This document shows positions 34,615 to 45,979 of a DNA stretch of 64,000 nucleotides, in pieces; positions within the stretch are counted from its first letter, which is position 1; each line of letters begins with the position of its first letter. The notes beneath the pieces were generated by a model, which ran no database searches, was not told the origin of the DNA, and saw nothing but the letters and a program-made list of their open reading frames with translations. The translations under genes and the position numbers were made by a program. The stretch is from Angiostrongylus vasorum. Lineage: Eukaryota; Nematoda; Chromadorea; Rhabditida; Metastrongylidae. The stretch spans positions 62,001-126,000 of the forward strand of contig JADANN010000335.1 in NCBI GenBank assembly GCA_018806985.1. Reading direction: 5' to 3'.

Positions 34615-35340
34615 GATCACCTGTATCATCTGTATCACCTGTATCACTTGCATCACCTGTATCACCTGTAGTCCCGTTGATCATCGAGTGACTCGAGCAG
34701 GCGCAGGAAATCTTCCGTTTTTTCCCTGTCGCGTGCAAGAGTGGCTTCTGCTCGCTCTGGGGACTCGTCGAGCATCATATCTTTCTTCTAGGCTCTTCGT
34801 GAAGAACTGTGACCATCGGGTCGGTGGTCTTCCTCCAGTATGTTTGACATCCCGAGGAATCCAGCCACTAACGGCCTCTTGTCCATCGGTTGTCATTTAT
34901 ACGCATTACGTGTCTGTCCCACCTCATCTTCGACTGTTTGGCGTACAGAACGGCATCTTTCATCTCTGATCGTTGACGCAGGTTGGAGCTTCGGATCCCA
35001 TCCCTTACTTGTGTGAAACGGGATACTCCTAGCATCGTCCTTTCGACTGTTCGATAACGCTGAGGGATCTTTCATCATGCTTACGCAGCCACCAGGTTTC
35101 TGACGCATACGTTAAGGCAGCAAGTACCGTTGAGTCGAAAAGGTGGGCACGTAGTCGGGTGTTCTTTGTTCTCCTCACTACTTCTTCGATGCTCTTGAAA
35201 GCTCCCCCAAGCAGCTGGTTTCCTTCTGCTCATCTCTGGAGCAAAGTCTTCATCATTATGATTTCCCGACCTAGATAGACATAACTGGAGCATTCGGAGA
35301 TATTCGTTCCGTGGAGCGTGAATGGGGCATACGAGACCAA
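34615..35340 (-). mobile_element. RTE subfamily 1, 3' end with microsatellite tail
   Basis: Read downward from 35340 the minus strand covers the end of the RTE polyprotein: a CLSRSGNH block, then [20 protein letters not shown] and APARVTR at the C-terminus. It ends at 34670 in a tail of six or so GTGATACAG/GTGATGCAA-type units (34615-34670). It is 5'-truncated, the usual outcome of target-primed reverse transcription. Confidence 0.85.
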
Positions 35341-35562
35341 AAAAAAAGGATAGGTCTTCTTAATTTGTAGCTTTGTATAGATTTTCGAGTGAATTGTTGT
35401 AATGTTTACGATATTTCCACTGCAGTCAAAGTATTAAGTTTGACTGGCAAATCCGTATTAAATATTCATTTAAATTTGTAACCACTGAACTGGAACAGAT
35501 TACGGTGGGACGTGAGCTAATTGAAATTGCTCCATATGCAAAAGACACTATGCCGTGAAATA

Positions 35563-35837
35563 AAAGGATAAAGCTCTCGGCGCTGATCAATCCCTGAGAG
35601 ATGCGCCATTCATTCGACTTCGTTAACCATCGTTGAGGCGATTGAATACATATTTCCCCTTTACAATGACTCCCGGCTGCCTACCGATGTATCGAGCCAG
35701 TGCTGCTATCCTCCCAGACAAGTCTGGTACCAATTCGCCGAGCCCGGAGAAAAGAAGGCTTGGTGGGCCATGGGCGCCGAGATCAATCCCACATGTGTTG
35801 CAGAGCATCTCCGACGACTGCACTGCACCCGCCCTTT
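35563..35837 (-). repeat. SINE family A copy
   Basis: Inverted, near full length: AAAAGGATAAAGCTCTCGGC at the tail end, ACCGATGTATCGAGCCAG in the body, and a head complement near GCACTGCACCCGCCC. Confidence 0.85.
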
Positions 35838-35839
35838 AC

Positions 35840-38750
35840 TATCCCATATCAGTGACAAGAACACTTACCGTTCACCAAAGAAGCTTGTTTGAAACTACGC
35901 CTTTCATAGAACCATGGGCTTTTTATTTGTCGAAATATCAGTATCACCCGGTTATTGTGCCAAAGATTTCAAATTCGCTCTCGTCACGGAACTCGATACA
36001 GTATGTCTATTCAACAATTCTCGTACTGATGTGATGCATTTTTCTCGTGAAAACGTCGTCGTAAGATTTCCTTTTTGGCAACACGTAATATAACACCATG
36101 AGTTATAATACCATGACTTGTGTGCAGCCATGTCGGAATGATAGATTACATCGGGCCAAGAGTTGACGGTTTAGCTCGATTGCCAGCGCCCCAATTTTTT
36201 GTTCTCGATAAAACAATTGTGATTTCGTAAAACTTAGCTCAAATCGAAGTGCTGTTTACCTTCCATAAGAAGTCTTTATATGGTACTATTTACTATGGCA
36301 GTCAACGGAGAGTTTTGGCTGTCAAAGATTCGTCGTAGTTGGCAGAAGTCAGAGAAAGCAAGACAGAATTCTTTTCAAAGACTTAAATGACAATAGTTAT
36401 GGTTTATATTTAGTCAGTGATATGAAATCTTTGTTTGAAAAGCGCAGAAGTGAAACATCGAACATCATTCAGTGTGTTCTGTTTAAAGAGCAAGTCAAGC
36501 ATGAGAATGACTTATAGGTGTTACCCAGTGAAGGGTAAGTTCTGAGGGTTCTTTCAGTGATCCTTCAACGTTAAATTAACTGTAATCCAGCTCTTCCGGT
36601 CCAGGCTTTCAAAGTGATGTTCGCATTAGTGTTGAAAGAAGCTTGTAGTATGATTTAGGTCAAGCAACTTAAAGGTGAACCGAGATGGTGCACACTCATC
36701 TTCATCATCTTCATTCAAAAGACTTGATAGCTGAACACTATATCACGACGGTCATAAACGCAATATATGAGCTGGTTTTTTCTTGGCGGATAGTTCTCTT
36801 TCCATGCCATTTTTGATCATAGAAAGAATCTCTCTTTTCATATTCCTGAAATGCTTCTTCGTAGTATAGGAAATGCTATCAGAGCGAATTTCCGCGCTAT
36901 CATACCATCATACTAGTACGATTTTATGGAGAAATGGGGTGAATGACGTCTGATGATAACCCATATTCTTTTGAAGCTTAAGCTGGCGATGCAAGATAGC
37001 TGCTCAAGATGATAGGATGTCGTGTAAGTTGACATTGTGAATAGTAATTGTACGACAAAACTCGCGCCATCGAACATTGTGGAATGGCTTTTACGGATCC
37101 CCATGAGGTCAACGGTTTATGCAAGGTTATCTTTGTCCTTCTTCTTTTCGTTCAATTGACCTATGCAAGCTGCAAGATGTGACGGATTGCGAATATATTG
37201 TTTTGATCCGGGAGGGATTACACCCGTAGTAAATTGAGGTTCGCTTGCTTCTCACTTTCCGTTCTACGGTGGACATCGTAAATCCATGTGTGAGTCTGAA
37301 ATCTGCTTTATTGGGAAGTTTTTTGCTTTTGAATACAACCAATATTTTCATATCATTGCCACAACTAGTTGCCAGCTTCTTAAATAGGGAAGAGGTTTTT
37401 CACCGTGGGTTAAGGTTCTCGCTTGATCAACCACTTGGTTCTTCTCAAGGGATATCAAGCTTCATGGCACTTGAAATGACTCCGCTTAGAACATCTATCT
37501 CGATATCGATGAGGTACTGCACTTTGGCATCCAGAAACATTCTATGGGTACACTAAAGCGATGGATCACATGACGATCGTACACGACCTGTGATAACAAG
37601 CCATGATTTGAAATAGTAGCCACTCTAGTATTTTTTCGCAGATCGATGTTGTTTATCAGTATGGATTCTCATAGGGCTGCATGGAGTGATTTTCTCATGA
37701 ATCCGAGTATATTTGCCCTCCACGCCTCTTATGTCCACAAAGAAAATGAGACAACTCCTGAGCCCATTTGAGTGCGATTCGAGCCACCCATAACTCAATA
37801 GCAAAATACTGCAAATCAAACATTAGAGTTTCCTTCCTAGAGTAATAACTTTCACTTGCCAGAAAGCTGCTTCTCGGCCCAACTCGCCGTCCTCACACAT
37901 CACTGACCACGCCCCCTTGGGTACACGCCACGCCCACCGCTGTGTTCGGATGTTGAAAGGCTAGAAGAAGCTGGAAACAACATCATCCAACTAACGCCAA
38001 TCTTGCATCATTTATCTTTCTTACTTGCATCTTTTGTCAGATACCTATCCATTTCATGTAGATGAATACGAAGCGGGATCAACGCCTAAGAGATTTCCTT
38101 CTGTTGATACCGTATCTAACATTTTTCAGATTATAAAACTCATATAGCAAATACCGTGGACCTAAGCCTAAAATGGTTTCAAGCTGCTTTTCTTCTGTTG
38201 AACTCAGCACGAACACTTCAATTCTTTCCAAGTGTTTCGAAATAGACAATTAAAATGGCAGAGTAATTCAATTTGCACTTGGTAAAGGGATCTTATTCAA
38301 CTGCATGTCAAAATCTCGAATGCAAAGGTTTTTTTGCTATTGGCGTATCGGCAAATCAGCAACCAATCTCCGTGATACGGTAGCAGAGTTCATGACAATA
38401 ACAATATGATGACGAAAAAAATAAACAATGATTTAGGAAATAACTCTTCTTTGCTCGTAATACTCACTTTAAGTAGGCAAGTTGTTGATAGGATTCATTC
38501 GCTGGCGCTCGTACTGGTTTTGGGAATACTAAACCTTTACGCTGAGTTTAGAGTTACGAAGTCTCCGAGTTCGGAACAGGAAAGACCGGATGGACACTTG
38601 AACTCTTTGAAAATAGCGTTAAATTCATAAATACAAAAAAAGTGACGGTCCAAATGCTACAACTTGACCTGTTAGAATCTTAGTATGATGGCTCATAGCT
38701 TTCACTGCATAGTCACTTCAATTCTTGATTGCTTGACATTGTATGGCTGA
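35840..38750. other. Long stretch without recognised genes
   Basis: No gene I can name. On the minus strand between about 37560 and 36750 several adjacent short ORFs continue each other with frameshifts (for example LPNKADFRLTHGFTMSTVER near 37.3 kb), as in a decayed transposon ORF of unknown type. The rest is unremarkable AT-rich sequence. Confidence 0.3.
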
Positions 38751-38753
38751 TCC

Positions 38754-39128
38754 CCTCCCAACGGTTTACCGTCTCATCGTAGCTGGGAGGTGTTCCTGGG
38801 TGTCGGACTGCGATGTGCAGCGGGGATTCATCTCCTGGCAGGGTCGGTCTCCCTAGCTGAGGAGTCCGGCGTTCCCATCAGGAAGCCTGACTAGGAATAA
38901 ACTAATACCAGGATCCACCACCGTCCTGGTATTAAATTCGCATGGTGGTAAATCTCCCTCTAATCCACAAGGGCTGCGACTGTCTGTGATGGTGAAGACC
39001 TGGGGGCAGACTTTGGCCAGCCTGACCTAGGGACTCCAGGGACCATAATGGCTTAACCAGCAAATCTCCGAAAAATGGAGATTATGCCCTGGCCCGCACA
39101 ACCAGTGAGGACGGGCCATTCAGGTATC
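38754..39128 (+). repeat. Family C element, copy 13
   Basis: The best preserved plus-strand copy. It starts CCTCCCAACGGTTTACCG, with TGGGAGG closing a 5' hairpin, and has TACCAGGATCCACCACCG at the centre. It ends at GGACGGGCCATTCAGG. Confidence 0.85.
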
Positions 39129-39237
39129 ATCAAGTCTCAAATAAGTATTCCTAGTCGTGTAACAAAACACAATAACAACAACAGTAGCAGTGTAGCAGTA
39201 GCACCTCGTGTTTGGTTTACGAGGATATAACGTATTT

Positions 39238-39515
39238 ATTTATATGATCTTATAAACTGGTCTCCTTTAACTGATGAGAGGTTGGTATAGGTCTTCGTTG
39301 TCGTTGTTGTTGGTGTTGTTCGTCGATGGCTGACGTTTCGGCTATTTCGCCTTCCTCAGAGCCGTGATGTTACTAGTGTCCCACCTCGAAATCGCCGAAA
39401 CGTCAGCCATCGACCCAACAAAAACAACAGTAACAACAACAACAGCGACAACGACAACGAAGACCTATACCAACCTCGCACCAGCTAAAGCAGATCATTT
39501 ATAAGATCAAATAAA
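39238..39515. repeat. Long inverted repeat carrying a hammerhead-like motif
   Basis: The left arm (39241-39330) and right arm (39394-39515) are imperfect reverse complements. They share GTCTTCGTTGTCGTTGTTG-type and GATGGCTGACGTTTCGGC blocks. They look like two Penelope terminal repeats in opposite orientation with almost nothing between them. A CAA/AAC-rich tract fills 39412-39460. Confidence 0.75.
39328..39363 (-). ncRNA. Hammerhead-ribozyme-like motif
   Basis: On the minus strand: GGCT, core CTGAGGA (fits CUGANGA), stem II GGC/GCC around GAAATA with one unpaired A before it, core GAAAC, GTC, AGCC. Stem I pairs four of four (GGCT with AGCC), and stem III is the minimal AC/GT type. This is the most complete motif of the five loci in the window by pairing. 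Confidence 0.65.
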
Positions 39516-39939
39516 ATGAATACAGAAATTATCTATGCCAAGGCTTATAGAAAGTCGGTCTCTTTAAGATATAGTGGATTATATGAGCGATGCCGCGTTA
39601 AATAGAAAGCCGGTCTGGGAAATTCTTTGTCTTGAGATTGAACCAGAAACCGTGGTCGTCTCATCACATCTCAGCCACTGGGCTACAGAGCGTGTTTCTT
39701 TATACGATTGCAGTTCAACAGTCATCCATCTATTATGTGAAAGAGATGAACAAGAAACAGTAACCAACCACAATCGCAAGATTTTCGAGCACATTACCAC
39801 GTAAACATATTTTGGTACGACTGGTCAAATGTGAATATAATTTGTATTTTTTGAAATAAGTTAATTGATGTTCCAAGCCGTATTTTCACCAATTTTAATA
39901 TTTCGACAATGAAACTGTTTCTTATGGTTGGAAAGGGGT

Positions 39940-40122
39940 GGCAAATTGGCACCAGACTTGTCTGGGATATAGCAGCACTGGCTCATAAATTGGTAGGCCA
40001 CCGCGAGTCATTGTAAAGGCCAGATATGCATTAAATCACCTCCAACGATACTTAATGCTGTCGAATGCATGGCGCATCACTCAGGGATTGATCAACGCCG
40101 AGAGCTTTATCCTTTTATCCTT
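39940..40122 (+). repeat. SINE family A copy, 5'-truncated
   Basis: Starts in the GGCAAATTGGCACCAGACTT body and ends with the full ATCCTTTTATCCTTTATC tail. No tRNA-like head. Confidence 0.82.
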
Positions 40123-40220
40123 TATCTCATTCATCGGGAAATGGATTGTTAACACCTTTCATTTGAAAAATAAACTTCTTGAAACGGATTTTGCTATGGT
40201 AACATGAAAATATTCTACAA

Positions 40221-40492
40221 AAAGGATAAAGCTCTCTGCGTTGATCAATCCTTGAGAGATGCGCCATGTATCTCGACTCATCGTTTGGCGCTGATTGAAT
40301 GCATATCTGGCCTTCTTTACTCGCGGTGACCTAGCGATGTATCGACCCGGCCCTGCTATCCACCCAGACAGGTCTGGTACCAGTTTGTCGACTTCGGATG
40401 GATGGAAGGCTCTGTGGGCCAGGAGTGCAGAGATCGGTCTCATGCATCTGTTCCTGGGTGCCTCCGACCAAGGCACCACACGTGCCATTTAA
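40221..40492 (-). repeat. SINE family A copy
   Basis: Inverted copy from AAAAGGATAAAGCTCTCTGC to a mutated head near CACCACACGTGCCAT. It faces the copy at 39940-40122, making a loose inverted pair 100 bases apart. Confidence 0.8.
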
Positions 40493-40830
40493 TAATCAAT
40501 AATTTGAGTTTATAGCTGCATATTCTTGCACCTAAACAACCTGTTTTCATGTGCAATTGTGTGTATCCAGTTAAAATTTTTATTTTGCTAGAACTTTATT
40601 AGTTGGGAAAGAAGTTTTTCACTAAAGTCCTGTGACTGCAACCGCCTCAGGGCATTCACCACTGGTTGACATGTACATCAATTGCCAACTCTATATTTTC
40701 ATGAATAGCAGTAGCAGTGAGCAGTAATAAAAAATAATAGTATGACAAGTCATACTACTTCGTTTTTCCTTTGAAATCATTGTTTTGCGCGAAATGTTAA
40801 CAACTTTTTTCTGCATTTAGACGTTAGCTT

Positions 40831-41430
40831 CTTCTGGCTGCCGTTCTGCTTTTGGCAATGCTCTGCTCATGTTTATTCCATATAAGCGGCGGAATCAAAA
40901 GCTTCGCTGTGAACTCTCAAAAGTAGCAAAAAAAACATCTGTAACGAATCCTGGAGCCGTTCTGGATTATTTGTCTGGAGAAAGTCATAGGTTTTCACCG
41001 CTTTACTGTTATGAATGTGGCGCCGACGTTACCAATTCACTTAAATAACCCGTCATCGGAAACTCTTCACGAAACTAGCGAACTTCGGTCAATTCCTCTC
41101 ATCTTCTTATCCGGGCTCGTTTTATTGATTGCAGTCGCTTGTGTTGTTCTGGCATGTTCGCAAAGGACCATTAGATGAAGCTCATCGAACAACTGTACTA
41201 TTCCTTGAAGAAGTCGATTTTCATCAGTTCACTGACCTCATCTTGAATGTGATCTGTTCTCATGACTGTAGAACTGTCATGTGCGGCCGAGGTACGTCCC
41301 TCATAGGTCATCCGAGCTGAAAAAGGAAGTCGATAATACTATTTGCTATTAGGAAGCTCACCTAAGACAAAAGCAAGCATATTTCACGGCACAGCTTTGT
41401 GGTTTACCTATGGCTGGAAACCAAAGACAA
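40831..41430 (+). other. Possible exons of an unidentified gene or relic
   Basis: Three stretches follow acceptor-like AGs. 40835-41045 (after GCATTTAG) is open for about 70 codons (IPYKRRNQKLRCELSK, LYCYECGADV). 41134-41290 (after GATTGCAG) reads KGPLDEAHRTTVLFLEEVDF. 41350-41420 (after GCTATTAG) reads AHLRQKQAYFTAQLCGLPM. Ends and phases are not convincingly joined, and no family is recognised. It may be a diverged gene or a dead element. Confidence 0.3.
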
Positions 41431-41571
41431 AAGGCGTCGTAACAAAACTATGGTGTTCCTCGTATCTCTTCAGCAAGTCTTTCTGGAATGTGACAACTCT
41501 GAATGGAGATTATACTGCCTTAGTTTTAAAAAAATGACATAACGTTATGACCACGGGCAGCACTAACTTGT

Positions 41572-41689
41572 GGCTACAGTATCCACTCAACTTCCCAGAA
41601 CCCTTCCTATTCCCCATGTGTATTGTTAGTGGCTGCAGTATCCACTCAACTTCCCAGAACCCTTCCTATTCCCCATGTGTATTGTTATC
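41572..41689 (+). repeat. Tandem duplication, 59 bp unit, two copies
   Basis: The unit beginning GGCTACAGTATCCACTC is repeated at 41631 with one change (ACAGT to GCAGT), running to TGTGTATTGTTA both times. Near-identity implies a recent event. Confidence 0.9.
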
Positions 41690-42209
41690 GTTAGAAATAT
41701 TTGAGATGTTCGTTGTCTCGAGGGACTATCAGGGTCTGGACATCATAGTGAACACAAGTAAAAAGAATTCTGATATATTGGAACAGAAAATCTAAACATT
41801 TGTAAGGAAGCAGGCAAAAAGTTAACCTCTTGGCGTTTGAATAATCTGTTTTCGCACAATATTTTTCATGTTACAGCAAAGCTGTGACTTAACTAGTATG
41901 GCCAATAATTTGGAATGACTTCTTTGTTTGATGAGTTGTAGGTAGCTTGTAGCAATAAGTGAATTTTTTAAGTGAACAGTGTGAGTGAGTTGGACACCGA
42001 ACATCTGTTTCCGATTTGTTGTTGACAGAATTTTTTACGCAACGTTGCACAAATATACCTCTTGCATGTTTATATGTTCTAATGCTGGTACTTCCAGCTA
42101 AGAAGTTAGTAACCCTTAGCTTAGATGTCTTCATTCGACTCGAATAAGGGAACATTCTCATTCTCAACAACAAATCTATCTGTGCTACGGTGATACCGCA
42201 AACCACCAA

Positions 42210-42505
42210 GAAGGATAAGGATAAAGGATAAAGGCCTCGGCGTTGATCAATCCCTGAGGGATGAGCCATGCAATCGACTTCATTAAGTATCGTTGGAGGT
42301 GATTAAATGCATATCTGGCCTTTACAATGACTCGCGGTGGCCTACCGATGTATCGAGCCAGTGCTGCTATCCTCCCAGATAAGTCTGTTACCAATTTGCC
42401 GACTCCAGAGGGATGGAAGGCTTGGTGGGCCATGGGCGCGGGGATCGATTCAACGTGAATGTTGCAGTGGCGGCTCCAACCATTGCGCCACACGCACCAT
42501 TCCCA
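42210..42505 (-). repeat. SINE family A copy
   Basis: Inverted, full length and close to the family consensus, from AAGGATAAGGATAAAGGATA to CCATTGCGCCACACGCACCA. Confidence 0.88.
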
Positions 42506-42509
42506 CCAA

Positions 42510-43475
42510 GGAGAATATATAAAAAATTAAATGCACAATTCAGTTATGACTGAAATAGAAAATAATGCAACTGTATTCTCTAACCACGCATTCTATTGAA
42601 GTGACTATGTGGTTAAGAAGACTCCATGGAACATTGGTCTTTAAGGTGGCATTGGGAAGAAAATTCGATAACCGATGACACTTAGTCAATTCAAATCATT
42701 TTGAATGGATTTTCTTTCTAAATTCTTTAACTTCGTAGAAAATGTTCGGGTTTTATGGATTTGGACCAAAATGACTAAAGGCAACTGTTTTTAGCGTCTG
42801 TGCAGAGACCAAAGTAAAGAAATTTCGAATATCTTCTATTCGTTCACGAGCTCTCTACATATAAGTGATCAACAAGCAAATATCTTAGTTCTTTAAAAAA
42901 AGGATACTGTAGTTCCCTTTTTTTCACCAACGTTTGCACCGATTTGTGGCTGTGGATCGGGGGTTTATCCCGCCTGTTGCCGAATTCATTGGTCCAAATA
43001 AAGCATTAGATTGGATTTGTCAGAAGGTCATCGTCAGCAACGTAACGGAGCAGGCTTGGTGGGTTAGGGATGCGAAGTTTAAAGAGCCATGAATTGCATC
43101 GATCGCCTTTATGAAGACAAACTGCCTTCAAATAGAATCGTAGATGTCAACTTATACGGAAGAGGCACCACTGTTCGTGTCCATTAGCAAATTTTGCATC
43201 GCCAAAGAAGTCATCCTTTCACAACAACCACTTCACTCTGATTCCATTTCCTTTCGAAACGCTCGAGAATTTAATTTAGACACATCCAAGTCATCACATG
43301 TAAACCATTCAGAAAGCTCCCACTCGTCGTTGTAGTATTTTGAACTATCGAAACTGAAAATGCAATGGCTTCTTTCTGATGTCACGCTAAAATTCTTCCG
43401 AGTTCTACATAATTCATTCACTAGTTGATCGTAATATTAGAAATACCGCTAGAATGAATAGAACTGATTTATTAC
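42510..43475. other. Spacer with one exon-like ORF
   Basis: Mostly featureless. On the minus strand, 43358-43242 follows GCATTTTCAG and reads DSSKYYNDEWELSEWFTCDD to a TGA. It could be a terminal exon, but nothing joins it and no family is evident. Confidence 0.25.
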
Positions 43476-43480
43476 TATTC

Positions 43481-43575
43481 GCTGTCCTCAGCGGGATTCC
43501 TTAGTGGTGCCGAAGCATCTTGAAGAGAGTGCTCAGCATCGGTAGCTTCATCTTTTAATGCTTCTTCTTTGGGCT
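43481..43575 (-). other. Possible terminal exon with acidic tail
   Basis: After an acceptor-like TCAATGTAG the minus strand reads PKEEALKDEATDAEHSLQD and ends NPAEDSE-TAG, with TAATAAA right after the stop. Stop and polyadenylation signal together suggest the 3' end of a gene, but no upstream exon was found and the composition is low-complexity acidic. Confidence 0.3.
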
Positions 43576-44239
43576 ACATTGAGTTTGAGTAAATTGTAAT
43601 GGCGTTACTACAAGAAGAACGGTGAAATTTCGTCATAGCCATATCTCGAAATTTTGGAAGATGCTTATCAAATTCTCATCGTAGATGTTGGAACCGCCTG
43701 AACAGAGCCGTTCTCAGGAAAGTTTCCCTTTTCAAAAAAAGTAGCCGTAGTTGCATATCGAAACCTTCGTTGGTGTGATGTCGCTAAGCGAAGTGTAGTG
43801 CAATGACGTTCAAATGACATGCCAGTACTACCAGCCACGTTGTCCATCGGCAGATTCCTTAATAATACTTTTTATCAGTGATTTTTTTCTCATCATCTCA
43901 TTGTCGTCTGACACAATACTTCTTAAACACCTTAAACGTAGAGTAGAACGATTACCGATTTTTGCCACAAATTTGAAGCTTTTCCCTCCACTCACTATTC
44001 AGAGAAACAAAATCCACTATGAACAATTTCGCTGCAGGATCGTATCTCTTCTTCCTGCCCTTTGTTCTTTTTTTTGAACATTGTGCAGTTATATTTGAAT
44101 GGCTGAATCTGGTCGTTTTTCATAATCATCAGTACCGACGACATATAGGAACTGTAGTCGATTTAGATGTCAGTTGCTTAGATTATTCTTTCTGGGAACT
44201 CACAATGGATAACACATAGGCCATAATATCCTATAGGAA

Positions 44240-44560
44240 AGAAATAATAGGCAGTAAATAAAAAGTCCAGCTTTGTGACTTCGCCTGCAGCTTGACTGGG
44301 TTTGATGCCGATTTGTGTCCCCAGATCATTCCCATTGATGACTGATTGCTGATAGCACCGTTAGGGTTAAAAATAGGCCGAGAGAAAAGCAAAGCTACGG
44401 CCGCAGGGCTGCAGTGGCCGCAGGACACGTAAGCCCCGGAGAGTATAATCGCTGTTCGAATTCGGCCTGGGATCCAAGTTTTGCGAACATCATACCGCGA
44501 TAGTGCTTGTATACATTATATCCTGCCGTGAAAGAAAGAGTAAGCAGTGAGTAAAAAAGC
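44240..44560 (+). repeat. Family B element, diverged copy
   Basis: Contains the AATGCCGATTTGGG-type block (GATGCCGATTTGTGTCCCCA) and TGATTGCTGAT, then a GC-rich centre with GGCCGCAGGGCTGCAGTGGCC. It ends with TATCCTGCCGTGAAAGAAAG and GTAAGCAGTGAG, as in the copy ending near 2695. Confidence 0.65.
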
Positions 44561-45698
44561 TAGGCTTTTCAGGTAGTTCACAATTGGTACATTTCAATAT
44601 TTTCGTCACTACATATAGTAATTTGTAGGGAACACATTGAGCGTAAGATTTATTAAAGTCTCCAAACCGATATTAAGTGAAATAGATGCGTATTGTGCTG
44701 GGTATTGAGCGTTTTTTCACTCCGATCTCGTTTTTCTGAAGAAGACGATGTTTTCAGAAGGGTTTCCTTGTTCTTTTCAGTGTGGATTGGGCATGGCATA
44801 GCTGACATTTCACCCGTTATTTAATTTCAACGCCAGCCGATTGAGTTAAGTATGTGTCAAAAAAAAGGTTCATATTGAAAATCTTTTTCCTAATATGTTC
44901 TTCAATGACCTTCTTAGAAAATATACTTACTTAAATAACTATGTGGTCTACTTCAGCGTACAGTACACACGCCAACGCTTCTACCATTAGTTTTGGTGTA
45001 TTTCCAATGAGGTAACGACTTGGTGTAGGGGAGGGAATCCAGTTCTGGCCTTAGACTTCATTGTTTCCTCTTTTCATATGATGACGGAGCGCGACTTTTC
45101 GTGGAATTCCCTAGAGAGGTGTGCCCAGGACGTTTCGATGTCTTCATAATTGACAGTTGCTACATCGCTGGCTCCGAGCGACGTTCGCTGCCTTAAGACT
45201 AGGAGCTCATCAAAGACGATAGCGATTCTGTCTGATTGACGATGTCTTAACCAGATCAGTCTCCAGTGAACTGTTGAAAATGTTAAAAGATGACGAAAAC
45301 AACAAATTGTTGGCCGTAAATTCGAATTTTTCCCATGAGCCATAGAGGTAAGACGGTTTTATAGCCCACGATTGAATAAACCTCTATCAGAGCTATGCAA
45401 AAATTGAAAAAACCTTTTTCAAAAAATAGTACTTAAATTTGGAGAAAAGCAGTTTTCTTCATCTCGATCGCTACATCTTGCATAGATCCCACGCCAATCA
45501 ATATCTCTCTCGTCACTACAGATTGCTCTAATTCGTTCCACGAGACTCATCTTTTCTTTTTGTACAAAGTAGAAATGAGTGCCATTGTAAATCTTTTTCA
45601 GCTTTCTATAAATGACTTCATTACCGCCTTATTTTTATTGGTTAGATGCAAGTTTTAGCAGCAATAGAGCGGAAACTGGGTAGAAGTGAGCTTAAAAA

Positions 45699-45977
45699 AG
45701 GATAAAGCTCTCGGCGTTGATCAATCCCCTGAGGGATGCGCCATGCATTCGACTTCATTAAGTATCGTTGGGGGGTGATTAAATGCGTATCTGGCATTTT
45801 CACAATGACTCGCGGTGGCCTACCGATGTATCGAGCCAGTGCTGCTATCCTCCGAGACGAGTCTGGTACCGATTTGCCGACCACGGAGGGATGGAAGGCT
45901 TGGTGGGCTATGGGCGCCGGGATCGATTCCGCGTGTGTTTCTGCAGTGATGCCTCCAACCACTGCTCCACACACGCC
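45699..45977 (-). repeat. SINE family A copy
   Basis: Inverted, near full length, from AAAAGGATAAAGCTCTCGGC to CTGCTCCACACACGCCC. Confidence 0.85.
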
Positions 45978-45979
45978 CA

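Noticed and set aside
45074..45343. 89-codon minus ORF
   Set aside because: Protein-like and perhaps a retroelement linker fragment, but no motif was clear enough to assign it.
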